The notes under the pieces: model-generated | What the model saw: only the letters and a program-made list of their open reading frames with translations | Told to the model about the DNA's origin: nothing | The model's database searches: none | In this document: piece by piece, positions 32,774-41,910 of the stretch | How positions within the stretch are numbered: the first letter of the stretch is position 1 | Layout: each line of letters opens with the position of its first letter | Position numbers and translations under genes: made by a program | Assembly (NCBI GenBank): GCA_022792395.1 | Contig: JAAWAX010000037.1 | Location: 1 to 64,000 of the forward strand | DNA: 64,000 nucleotides | Source: Clostridia bacterium | GTDB taxonomy: Bacteria > Bacillota > Clostridia > TANB77 > CAG-508 | Direction: 5' to 3'

Positions 32774-33364
32774 ATGAAAAATTATTATGAGATACTAGAA
32801 GTTAATCCAAAAGCTTCCAAAGAGGTTATAGAAAAAGCATATAGAGTGCTAGCCAAAAAATATCATCCAGATTTATATACAGGAGAGAAAAAGGAATATG
32901 CAGAAAGAAAAATAAAAGAATTAAATGCTGCTTACAATATTTTGTCAGATGAATTTTTAAGAGAACAATATGATAGTGAATTAAAAAAAGAAAATATGGA
33001 ATATACACAAAATTACTATCAAGGAGCAAGAGAACGAAGTAACTTAAAAAACAATTATCAGGATGCAAGACAGAAACAAGTAGAAAACTCGAAACAGCAA
33101 CGAACCAAGAGACCAAGAGTAGGGACATTAGGCTCTATGATAGAATTAACAAAACAACTAGTACACGATTTAGCAAGAAGCAAGGAAAAGAGACAAAAAA
33201 TTAAAGAAATGACAAAAATGGATGTAATTGCTATTGTCCTTACTATTGTAGTTGTTATTCTAATTGGTGTCATTTTATGGTTTATTCCATTTACAAATGG
33301 TTGGATGAGGGAATTATTGTTTGAAAATCCATTATTTAATTGGATAGGTGGACTATTTAGTTAA
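32774..33364 (+). CDS. J-domain protein with C-terminal TM
   Basis: [37 protein letters not shown] (HPD). Confidence 0.9.
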   Translation: MKNYYEILEVNPKASKEVIEKAYRVLAKKYHPDLYTGEKKEYAERKIKELNAAYNILSDEFLREQYDSELKKENMEYTQNYYQGARERSNLKNNYQDARQKQVENSKQQRTKRPRVGTLGSMIELTKQLVHDLARSKEKRQKIKEMTKMDVIAIVLTIVVVILIGVILWFIPFTNGWMRELLFENPLFNWIGGLFS

Positions 33365-33457
33365 CAAGAGTAGTAGATTTAAATAAAAAAGCAAAGAACA
33401 GCTGATGTCAAAAAAATGTTAAAAGAGAAGAAAGCGGTATTATTTAAACTCTAACTA

Positions 33458-33486
33458 TTGACAAGTTTTAAGGTTTCATGTATAAT
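33458..33486 (+). promoter_or_regulatory. SigA-type promoter for rpsU
   Basis: TTGACA-17 nt-TATAAT. Confidence 0.85.
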
Positions 33487-33551
33487 AAATAACGTTAAAA
33501 GGGTTATCCCACATACATATTTCGTATGGACCGGAAGGAGGGGAATTATAA

Positions 33552-33722
33552 ATGTCAGAGATAAAAGTTAATAATGGTAATATAGAAGATGCCTTAAAAA
33601 GGTTTAAAAGACAATGTGCACGTAATGGGGTGCTTCAAGAAGTACGTAAAAGAGAACATTATGAAAAACCTAGTGTAAAGAGAAAGAAAAAATCAGAGGC
33701 AGCAAGAAAAAGAAAATTTTAG
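33552..33722 (+). CDS. rpsU: 30S ribosomal protein S21 (56 aa, absent from ORF track)
   Basis: [56 protein letters not shown]. Confidence 0.95.
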   Translation: MSEIKVNNGNIEDALKRFKRQCARNGVLQEVRKREHYEKPSVKRKKKSEAARKRKF

Positions 33723-33728
33723 AAAAGT

Positions 33729-33773
33729 TGGATTGGAAGTTAGGGATGTTAGAATGCTGGACTTCCAATTTTT
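33729..33773 (+). terminator. Terminator after rpsU
   Basis: attggaagt...acttccaatttttgttttttt. Confidence 0.65.
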
Positions 33774-33778
33774 GTTTT

Positions 33779-33832
33779 TTTACTGGTTCCGAATTTTTTC
33801 CCACCAGTTCTGGGTTTAAATGGGGAAACTTG
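33779..33832. repeat. Family A degenerate copy
   Basis: tactggttccgaattttttcccaccagttctgggtttaaatggggaaac. Confidence 0.65.
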
Positions 33833-33910
33833 AGGAAAAAGGACTGTCCTTAATGGACTCAAGTATAATAAGTAAAAAAAGTAGTATACTAAATTAAAGG
33901 AGGAAAAGAG

Positions 33911-35182
33911 ATGGAGTATAAACAAATAGAATTAAAAAAAGGAATAAAACTTCATACGATTAACACAGACAAATTTAAAACAAATTTAATCGCTATTTTT
34001 ATGACTACAAAATTAAACCGAGAAGAAGTAACTAAAAATGCAGTGATATCAGCAATTTTAAGAAGAGGTTCTAAAACTATGCCATCACAAGAAGAAATTA
34101 GCAAAGAAATGGAAGAAATGTATGGGGCTAGTTTCGATTGTGGATTAGATAAAACAGGAGATAATCAAGTTTTAAAATTTTATTTAGAAACGATAAATGA
34201 TAATTTTTTACCACAAAAAGGAGAAGATATGTTAAAAACTTCTTTGGAAAAGTTATTAGAAATAGTTTTTAATCCATATATTGAAAATGGAAGTTTCAAA
34301 CCAGAATATGTAGAACAAGAAAAAAATAATATAAAACAAAGAATTGAAGGAAAGATTGATGATAAAGCACGATATAGCATAGATCGATGTATCGAAGAAA
34401 TGTATAAAAATGAGCCATTCGGACTATATAAATTTGGATTTATAGAAGATTTAAAAAACATGGATGGAAAGAATTTATATGAGTATTATAAACAATTGAT
34501 TGCATCTTGTAAAATTGATTTATTTGTATCTGGAAATGTTGGAGATGAAATCAATCAAGCGATTATAGAAAATGAAAACATTGTAAAATTAAAAGAAAGA
34601 ACTCCAAATTATGTTGTTCCAAAAGAATTAAATAAACAACTTCCAGAGAAAGAGAATATAGTAACAGAATCTATGGAAGTGACACAAGGAAAATTAATAC
34701 TAGGATTAAATGTGTGTTTAGACAAAGAAGAGTTAAGATATGATACCCTAATTTACAATACTATTTTAGGAGGAAGTGCCAATTCTAAAATGTTTCAAAA
34801 TGTTAGAGAAAAAGCACATTTAGCTTATGTTGCAAGTTCTATGTACTTACGATATAAAAACAATATTTTTGTAAATTGCGGAATTGAAATAGGAAACTAT
34901 GAAAAAGCATTGGAGCTGATTAAAGAGCAAATAGAGGATATGAAAAAGGGCAACTTTACGGAAGAAGATATAGCAAATGCTAAAAAGGGATTAGTAGCAT
35001 CCATAAAAGCAATTGATGATGAACAAGATAGTGGAATTACTTATTATTTTGGACAAGAGTTATCGCAGAGTAATGTGTCAATTGAAGATTATATTAATAA
35101 AATTGAAAAAGTTACCAAAGAAGATGTCATTCAAGTTGCAGAAAAAGTGAGAATTCATACGATTTATTTTTTAAAGGATTAA
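33911..35182 (+). CDS. M16 family peptidase-like protein, YfmF-type
   Basis: First member of a tandem M16 pair; lacks canonical HxxEH; ILGGSANSKMFQNVREKAHLAYVASS. Confidence 0.85.
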   Translation: MEYKQIELKKGIKLHTINTDKFKTNLIAIFMTTKLNREEVTKNAVISAILRRGSKTMPSQEEISKEMEEMYGASFDCGLDKTGDNQVLKFYLETINDNFLPQKGEDMLKTSLEKLLEIVFNPYIENGSFKPEYVEQEKNNIKQRIEGKIDDKARYSIDRCIEEMYKNEPFGLYKFGFIEDLKNMDGKNLYEYYKQLIASCKIDLFVSGNVGDEINQAIIENENIVKLKERTPNYVVPKELNKQLPEKENIVTESMEVTQGKLILGLNVCLDKEELRYDTLIYNTILGGSANSKMFQNVREKAHLAYVASSMYLRYKNNIFVNCGIEIGNYEKALELIKEQIEDMKKGNFTEEDIANAKKGLVASIKAIDDEQDSGITYYFGQELSQSNVSIEDYINKIEKVTKEDVIQVAEKVRIHTIYFLKD

Positions 35183-35225
35183 ATTTCAAAATATTATTAT
35201 CATCACGATAGAAGGAGGAAAGAAA

Positions 35226-36488
35226 GTGCAAGTTATTGAAAATTTGAAAGTAAAAGAAAAATTATATATAGAGAAGTTAGAAAATGGCTTAACCATTATG
35301 ATGATTCCTAAAAAAGGAATTCAAAAAAAATATATGATATGGGGAACGCACTATGGATCTAATGAGAGCAGTTTTATTGTGCCAGGAGAAGAGAAAGTTA
35401 CAACTGTTCCTAATGGTGTAGCTCACTTTTTAGAACACAAATTATTTGAACAAGAGAATGGAACGAATAGTTTAGATGTTTTAACCGCATTAGGAGTAGA
35501 GGCCAATGCTTATACAACGAATGATCACACAGCTTATTTATTTGAATGTACCGATCATTTCTATGAAGCAATGGATGAATTAATGGATTATGTGCAACGT
35601 CCCTATTTTACAGATGAAAATGTCGAAAAAGAAAAAGGAATTATTGGTCAAGAAATCATGATGTATGATGACTATCCAGAATGGAAGGTATACTTAAATG
35701 CTATGCAAGCTATGTACCATAATAATCCAGTGAAAATTGACATAGTGGGAACCATTGAAACTATTAGCAAAATTGATAAAGAAATATTATATAAATGTTA
35801 TCATACATTTTATAATCCTTCTAATATGGCAATGGTATTATGTGGAGATTTTGAGCCAGAAGCGATGATAGAAGAAGTAAAGAAACGTTTAGTAGATACG
35901 AAAGCAAGTGGAGAAATAAAAAGAGAATATCCAGAAGAACCAGAAGAAATTGTACAAGAAAAAATAGAGCAAAAATTAGAAGTAAGTAGACCGTTGTATA
36001 CCATAGGAATTAAAGATTCTGGAAAATGTGATATCAAAAAGCATATTACAATTGAAATTTTGTTAAACTTGATAATTGGTAGAAGTTCAGACTTATATAA
36101 AGAACTATATAATGATGGAATTATTTATGCTGGACCAAGTTTAGAATATGAATTTAGCAATATATATGCCCATGTTCTAATTAGTGGTCAGTCCAATGAA
36201 CCAGAAAAAGTTTATCAAAAAGTCAAAGAAACAGTAAAACAATTCAAAGAAAAAGGCATAAACCATGAAGATTTTGAAAGAATGAAAAAAATGATATATG
36301 GTGGTTATGTGAAAGAATATAATGATGTAGTAGATATTGCAAGGATGTTTTTAGCTGATTACTTTAAAGGAATGAATAGTTTTGACTATTTAGAAGAAAT
36401 CAAGGGGATTACTGTAGAATATTTGGAACAAATATTAAAAGATGTCTTTCAAGAGGAGAAAATGGTTATTTCTATCGTAAAAAATTAA
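35226..36488 (+). CDS. M16 zinc protease, YfmH-type
   Basis: GVAHFLEHKLFEQENG (HxxEH), second member of the tandem M16 pair. Confidence 0.9.
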   Translation: MQVIENLKVKEKLYIEKLENGLTIMMIPKKGIQKKYMIWGTHYGSNESSFIVPGEEKVTTVPNGVAHFLEHKLFEQENGTNSLDVLTALGVEANAYTTNDHTAYLFECTDHFYEAMDELMDYVQRPYFTDENVEKEKGIIGQEIMMYDDYPEWKVYLNAMQAMYHNNPVKIDIVGTIETISKIDKEILYKCYHTFYNPSNMAMVLCGDFEPEAMIEEVKKRLVDTKASGEIKREYPEEPEEIVQEKIEQKLEVSRPLYTIGIKDSGKCDIKKHITIEILLNLIIGRSSDLYKELYNDGIIYAGPSLEYEFSNIYAHVLISGQSNEPEKVYQKVKETVKQFKEKGINHEDFERMKKMIYGGYVKEYNDVVDIARMFLADYFKGMNSFDYLEEIKGITVEYLEQILKDVFQEEKMVISIVKN

Positions 36489-36517
36489 AAAAATGAAAAA
36501 GAAAAGAATGTAAAAAA

Positions 36518-36557
36518 AACGGCATTTTCCATAAAAAACTGGAAATGCCGTTTTCTA
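36518..36557. terminator. Terminator
   Basis: aaaacggcattttccataaaaaactggaaatgccgtttt. Confidence 0.85.
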
Positions 36558-36699
36558 CTGTAAAAAAAGGTCGAAAAAACATAAAAAATGCGTACGAAAG
36601 TTGGCAAAAAGGCTTGAAAATACTTGACTGGGGAAAAATCTTGTGGTAATTTATAGATATACAGAAGATAAAGGAAGAAATTAGGAAGGATGGAAATAA

Positions 36700-36876
36700 A
36701 TGTTAAATGATGAAATTTGTAAGTTAAGAGACAAATTGAATAGAAGTATTGAACAAGGTGATGATTATAGTGTTACCTATCAATTGAGTGTGGAATTAGA
36801 TGAACTAATTGCCAAATATTATAAAGAATTAAAAAAGAATAAAAAAAAAATTGGCATGGAAAATCATGCAAATTAA
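36700..36876 (+). CDS. Spo0E-like aspartyl-phosphate phosphatase family small protein (58 aa, absent from ORF track)
   Basis: MLNDEICKLRDKLNRSIEQGDDYSVTYQLSVELDELIAKYYKELKKNKKKIGMENHAN*; matches the LR..LN..I......V..LS.ELDELI..YY pattern. Confidence 0.8.
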   Translation: MLNDEICKLRDKLNRSIEQGDDYSVTYQLSVELDELIAKYYKELKKNKKKIGMENHAN

Positions 36877-36878
36877 AA

Positions 36879-36917
36879 CCTCTTGAGCATTTTTGTGTTT
36901 AAGAGGTTTTTTTTAAA
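36879..36917 (+). terminator. Terminator after Spo0E-like gene
   Basis: acctcttgagcatttttgtgtttaagaggttttttt. Confidence 0.8.
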
Positions 36918-37128
36918 TAGAAATAAAAAATAAGAAGAAGGGAATGTGTTGCAAATTCAATCATAACATGAATGAAATTAAATAAAAGGACTTGGAATCA
37001 AACAATGAGGAATAGAAGAAAAATCATTTGGAAAAAACCTAGACAAAAATGAATAAAAATTGTTATAATAACAGCATAGAAAGATAACTTTATTTAAAAT
37101 TAGATAAAGTTTTATAAAAAATAAAGGT

Positions 37129-38296
37129 GTGACAAAAATGAACACAGTCATATTAAAATTTGGAGGAACATCGGTAGCAGATAATATCAAATTAAATGTG
37201 GTTGCAGAAAAAGTAATCAGTCTAAAAAAAGAAGCAAAAAATGTGGTAGTTGTTGTATCAGCCCAAGGAAAAATGACCAATCAATTAATCAAAGAAGCAC
37301 AAGAATTGTCAGCTATTCCAGTAGAGAGAGAAATGGATATGCTATTATCAACAGGAGAACAAATAACAGCTTCCAAATTAAGTATTTTATTAAACCGTAA
37401 AGGTTATTCTGCCATTTCTTTAACAGGATGGCAAGCAGGAATCAAAACTAGTTCCATTCATACAAGCGCAAAAATTGAACAAATCTATACCAAAAGGCTA
37501 GAAGAAGAATTAGAAAAAGGGAATATTGTAATTGTTGCAGGATTCCAAGGACTAAATGAAAAACAAGATATTACAACATTAGGAAGAGGTGGCTCTGATA
37601 CAACAGCAGTAGCTTTGCAAGTAGCACTAAAAGCAGATAAATGTTATATCTTTTCCGATGTAGATGGAATTTATTCGGCTGACCCCAATATGATTACAAT
37701 AGCAAAAAGATTAGATGAAATATCTTTTGATGAAATGCAAGAAATAGCAGATAGTCGGTGCGAAAGTATTACATGATAGATGTATTCAGATGGGAAAAAA
37801 ATTTGACTGCGATATGATTGCCAAATCAACTTTTTCAAATGTTGGTGGGACTAAAATATGCCAACAAATTGAATCTTCTGAAGTAAAAAGCATTATAAAA
37901 AATGATAATTTAGTAGAAATTAAAATAGAAAACCAAGAATTCTATCATATTTATCAAAGTTTATTAGAAAATAATATTATGGTAGAGGATTTTCAAAAAG
38001 AAGAAAATGAGATACGATTTAGAATCAAAAAAGATGTACGAAATAAAGTAATAGAAATACTGGATAATAAATATCCAAGTTGCCGATTAGAACAAGAGGA
38101 AATTGTAAAATTAAGTATAGTTGGTTATGGTATTACACAAGATAATAGAGTTTTAAACCAAGTGATAGAGATGTTAAAAAAGCACCATATTCAGATAAGC
38201 AATATTAATTTAAGTCAAAGCAAAATAGAAATATTAGTAAAAGAAATAGAAAATGATATTGTTCAATTAATACATGGAAAATTAATACAAAAATGA
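37129..38296 (+). CDS. lysC: Aspartate kinase, interrupted by +1 shift at CGG 37756 (start GTG 37129 or ATG 37138)
   Basis: VILKFGGTSVADN..VVVVSAQGKMTNQLI..TLGRGGSDTTAVAL..CYIFSDVDGIYSADPN; +1 frame GAKVLHDRCIQMGKKF and ACT-like C-terminus. Confidence 0.93.
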
Positions 38297-38315
38297 TGGA
38301 ATATAAGTATCCTCA

Positions 38316-38344
38316 AGATTGCGACCTTTGGTCGCTTTTTTTGT
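38316..38344 (+). terminator. Terminator after lysC
   Basis: aagattgcgacctttggtcgctttttttg. Confidence 0.8.
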
Positions 38345-38605
38345 CATAATTGAAATGGAAATGTAATTTTAATTTAATAAAATCCCACAAAGTGGCTTCC
38401 GTAAGTACATAGTGGTAATAGGAAAAGAAATCTATTTACAAACCTAAAAAAATATTGCAAAATAAAATAAGATATAAAAGTGTACATAAAGAAAATTGAT
38501 TAGTACTAGAATTACGTAATGCAGAATTGGACAATTTTATTTGTAAGAGAAAAGAGACAGTCTTTTTACAATTTGTTGTACACATACTTTTTTAAGAAGG
38601 AGGGA

Positions 38606-38625
38606 GCCAAGTTAGTCTGCTTGGC
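38606..38625 (+). promoter_or_regulatory. Hairpin between Shine-Dalgarno and ATG of surface protein 1
   Basis: gaaggaggga-[GCCAAG TTAGTCTG CTTGGC]-aattagct-ATG. Confidence 0.75.
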
Positions 38626-38633
38626 AATTAGCT

Positions 38634-41504
38634 ATGAAAAATAAAAAAAGACAATTGATTGTATTATTAGTAGCAATCGTAATTTTAATGATAGGAATTG
38701 GAATGGCTATTTTAATAAGTAATAATAGTGCAATTGTAGATGTATTAAGAAAAGAGGGAAAGGTTGAGAATAGTAATATAGAGACTTCTACTGATATAGA
38801 AATTTTAGATTATTATAGTAATGATTCCACTGATATTAGTAATTTATTAGGCGTTGAAAGTAATATTATTTATAAATATGAAGATACAGATGAAGATTAT
38901 GTATATGATCAATGTAGAGTAACAATAACAGGGTATGGAGCGTTTCGTAGTAAAGGTGGAGTATTAACTACAGCAAGTGCCGCAAAAGGATGGGTACCAG
39001 ATGATGCAAATCAAACAATAACCAATATATATACCACTAATAAAGATTGGACTATTGAAAAATGTAACTTTATAGATGGAAATGGTCAAACAATTTCCAT
39101 AGGTATAGGTGTTTATGAAATAGAATCTGGTTTGAATAGCTGGAATGTAAGAGAAAAAGTATGCAAGGTAGATAATGCAACAGTTACTTATAAATATATG
39201 AGTAACAGTTCGGATTTAGCTGGGGGTCAATACGATATTTGCGAAGTAACAATAAAAACAGTTGTTCAATCAAATACCTGTACAGATTCCTCTTGGGATT
39301 TTAGTAATGGAGTGTATACAAAAACATTTAATGAAAACAAGACAGAAAACTTTTATGATAGATACAACAGTATTAGTATTGTAGTCGATGAGATAGGAAA
39401 TTACAAAAGACCAGCAACTGAAATAACAATAGACCATACAAAAGAGTCAATACAAAAGGATGGTGGGGAATTATATTTAACAGCAACAGTAGGACCAAAT
39501 AACGTATCTAGTCGAGAGGTAAAATGGACATCTTCTAATGAAAATATAGTACAAGTTGATAATGATAGTAATTATGAAAATCGAGTTAAAGTATCTGGAG
39601 TGGGAATCGGAACAGCAACCATAACAGCGACAGCAATGGGAACAAATGGTAGAACAGTAGAGGCTACATGTGAAATTTTAGTAAATCAAAAGGAAATAGA
39701 GACATCTAAAAATGTAGGTACAGTTACGTATATATATAAGGATTCAAATAATAATGGAAGATATGATTCTTGTATAGTAAAAATAAAATTAAAAGCTTTA
39801 ACATATGCAATTACAGATGAAGAATGGTCATATGACAATGAAGAATATTGTAAAGAATATTTTGAGATAAAAAATGAATCAGTAAATGTTACAGATAAAG
39901 GAGCGTTTTTTAGTAGCATAGACATTAATGTAACAGAAATTGGAAAATATGTAGTACCAGTAACACAAATAAGTCTAGATAAAGATAGCATAACTGAAAA
40001 TGTAGGAAGTTCAGAAATATTAAAAGCAAATATAGTACCGACACATGCTTCTAACAAAAAAGTGGAATGGATGACTTCAGATGAAACGATAGCAACAGTA
40101 AGTAATGGGACAGTAAGAGGAGTGAGAGAAGGAACAGCAACTATAACAGTAAAAGCAAAAGGAACAGATGATGGAACAGAAATAACAGATACTTGTACAG
40201 TTATAGTTAGAGCTATTCCTGTAAACAATGTAACAATCGATAAATCAAGTGCATCAATACAGAAGGGTAAAACACAACAATTACGAGCTAGCATAACACC
40301 TAGCAATGCAACCAACAAAAACTTAACTTGGACAAGTTCAAATACATCAGTAGCAACAGTAGATCAAAATGGATTAGTAAGAGGAGTAGGAGTAGGAACG
40401 GCAACGATAACAGTGACAACAGAAGATGGTAGAAAAACAGCAACATGTAATATGGAAGTTACTTCACCAACACTAGAAAGAATCGTAGTAGATGATTCAA
40501 GAACAAAGAAACAATATAATGAAGGAGACTTATTAGATTTAAGAGGATTAGAAGTAAAAGCGTTTTATAGCGATGATACAGAAGAAATAATAACAGACTA
40601 TATCACAAATCCACAAGATAGAAGCCAATTAGTAACATCAGGAATGGTAAAAGTAACGGTGGAATATCAAGGAAAAACAGATGAATTTGAAATTAATGTT
40701 GCTCCAAAACTAACTGGAATAAAAATAACAAATCCAGATAAAACAACATACAAAAAAGGAGAAAAATTAGACTTAACTGGATTAAAAGTGGAAGCAGTTT
40801 ATAGTGCTGGCCCAAACAAACCGATAACAGATTATGAGATAGATTCAGATGTAGAAGAGGGAGAAATATTAGAAGATGTAGGAGAAAAAGAAATAACAAT
40901 AAAATATCAAGAAATGGAAGACAGTTTTATCATAACTGTAACAGAAGAAATAATTACACCAACATTAAATAAAATAGTAATAACGGAAGAGCCAAGTAAG
41001 AAGGAATATAAGCAAGGAGAACAATTAGACTTAAGTGGATTAAAAGTGGAAGCAGTTTATACAGATGGAGCAAGAGAACCAATAATTAACTATATAACAA
41101 ATCCAAAAGAAGGAGAAAAATTAACAGAAGTAGGAGATAAGAGAATAACAATAGAATATGAAGGAATGGAAGACAGTTTTATTGTTACAGTAAAAGAAGA
41201 TAAAAACGAAGATGAAAATCAAGATGGGAATGGAAGCGGTAACCAAGATGGAAACGGAAATACAAATGGAAATGGAAGCCAAGGTGGAAGTGAAAGTCAA
41301 GGGAAAACGGAAACACCAAGTAGTAATAAAGTTTCTAATAGTGGAAAAGGTACAAATGCTAATACTGCACCAAAAATATTACCAAAAACAGGAATTGGTG
41401 AAACAATAAGAATGTACGCAATTGCTTTCTCAATTGTTATGGCAATTATAGGAATGATTGTAATTTGCAGTTACGTTAGATATAGAAAAACACCAAGAGA
41501 GTAA
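38634..41504 (+). CDS. LPxTG-anchored surface protein with bacterial Ig-like domains (Big_2 and Big_3-like)
   Basis: N-terminal signal segment; ..VKWTSSNENIVQVD..GTATITATA..; Big_3-like ..YKKGEKLDLTGLKVEAVYSAG..; C-terminus ILPKTGIGETIRMYAIAFSIVMAIIGMIVICSYVRYRKTPRE. Confidence 0.9.
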   Translation: MKNKKRQLIVLLVAIVILMIGIGMAILISNNSAIVDVLRKEGKVENSNIETSTDIEILDYYSNDSTDISNLLGVESNIIYKYEDTDEDYVYDQCRVTITGYGAFRSKGGVLTTASAAKGWVPDDANQTITNIYTTNKDWTIEKCNFIDGNGQTISIGIGVYEIESGLNSWNVREKVCKVDNATVTYKYMSNSSDLAGGQYDICEVTIKTVVQSNTCTDSSWDFSNGVYTKTFNENKTENFYDRYNSISIVVDEIGNYKRPATEITIDHTKESIQKDGGELYLTATVGPNNVSSREVKWTSSNENIVQVDNDSNYENRVKVSGVGIGTATITATAMGTNGRTVEATCEILVNQKEIETSKNVGTVTYIYKDSNNNGRYDSCIVKIKLKALTYAITDEEWSYDNEEYCKEYFEIKNESVNVTDKGAFFSSIDINVTEIGKYVVPVTQISLDKDSITENVGSSEILKANIVPTHASNKKVEWMTSDETIATVSNGTVRGVREGTATITVKAKGTDDGTEITDTCTVIVRAIPVNNVTIDKSSASIQKGKTQQLRASITPSNATNKNLTWTSSNTSVATVDQNGLVRGVGVGTATITVTTEDGRKTATCNMEVTSPTLERIVVDDSRTKKQYNEGDLLDLRGLEVKAFYSDDTEEIITDYITNPQDRSQLVTSGMVKVTVEYQGKTDEFEINVAPKLTGIKITNPDKTTYKKGEKLDLTGLKVEAVYSAGPNKPITDYEIDSDVEEGEILEDVGEKEITIKYQEMEDSFIITVTEEIITPTLNKIVITEEPSKKEYKQGEQLDLSGLKVEAVYTDGAREPIINYITNPKEGEKLTEVGDKRITIEYEGMEDSFIVTVKEDKNEDENQDGNGSGNQDGNGNTNGNGSQGGSESQGKTETPSSNKVSNSGKGTNANTAPKILPKTGIGETIRMYAIAFSIVMAIIGMIVICSYVRYRKTPRE

Positions 41505-41881
41505 ATAAAGAGAAATTGTTATAAAGTCAATAATCTGTAAAGAGTAAACAGATAGAAAACAATGTTTACTTTTTACGGATTTTTTAATAACTTCTATTTT
41601 ATAGAATTTGAATCCGTAGAGAATCAACCTAATAATGCACCTTTTTGTAATAATTGAAATTAAAATGTAATTCTAATTTCATAGAATGCTATTAGATAGC
41701 TTCTGTAAGTACATATTGGTAATAAAAAAATAGACCTATTTACAAAGGCTAGAAAAAAGTGCAAAATAGAATAAGATATAAAAACTATACATAACGAGAA
41801 GACAAAATATCGTAAATTGTAAAATACATGAGACTATCTTTTTACAATTTATAATATGTGTAAATTATTAAGAAGGAGGGA

Positions 41882-41901
41882 GTTAATTTAGTCTAATTGA
41901 C
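41882..41901 (+). promoter_or_regulatory. Hairpin between Shine-Dalgarno and ATG of surface protein 2
   Basis: agaaggaggga-[GTTAAT TTAGTCTA ATTGAC]-aattttgtt-ATG. Confidence 0.75.
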
Positions 41902-41910
41902 AATTTTGTT

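Noticed and set aside
36701-37130. Minus-strand ORF 36978-37280 opposite the lysC start
   Set aside because: Overlaps conserved lysC N-terminus and its upstream region; no support
41212-41409. ORFs 41212-41409 and 45029-45256 with similar sequences (KVKGKRKHQV..)
   Set aside because: Alternate-frame translations of the duplicated LPxTG gene 3' ends
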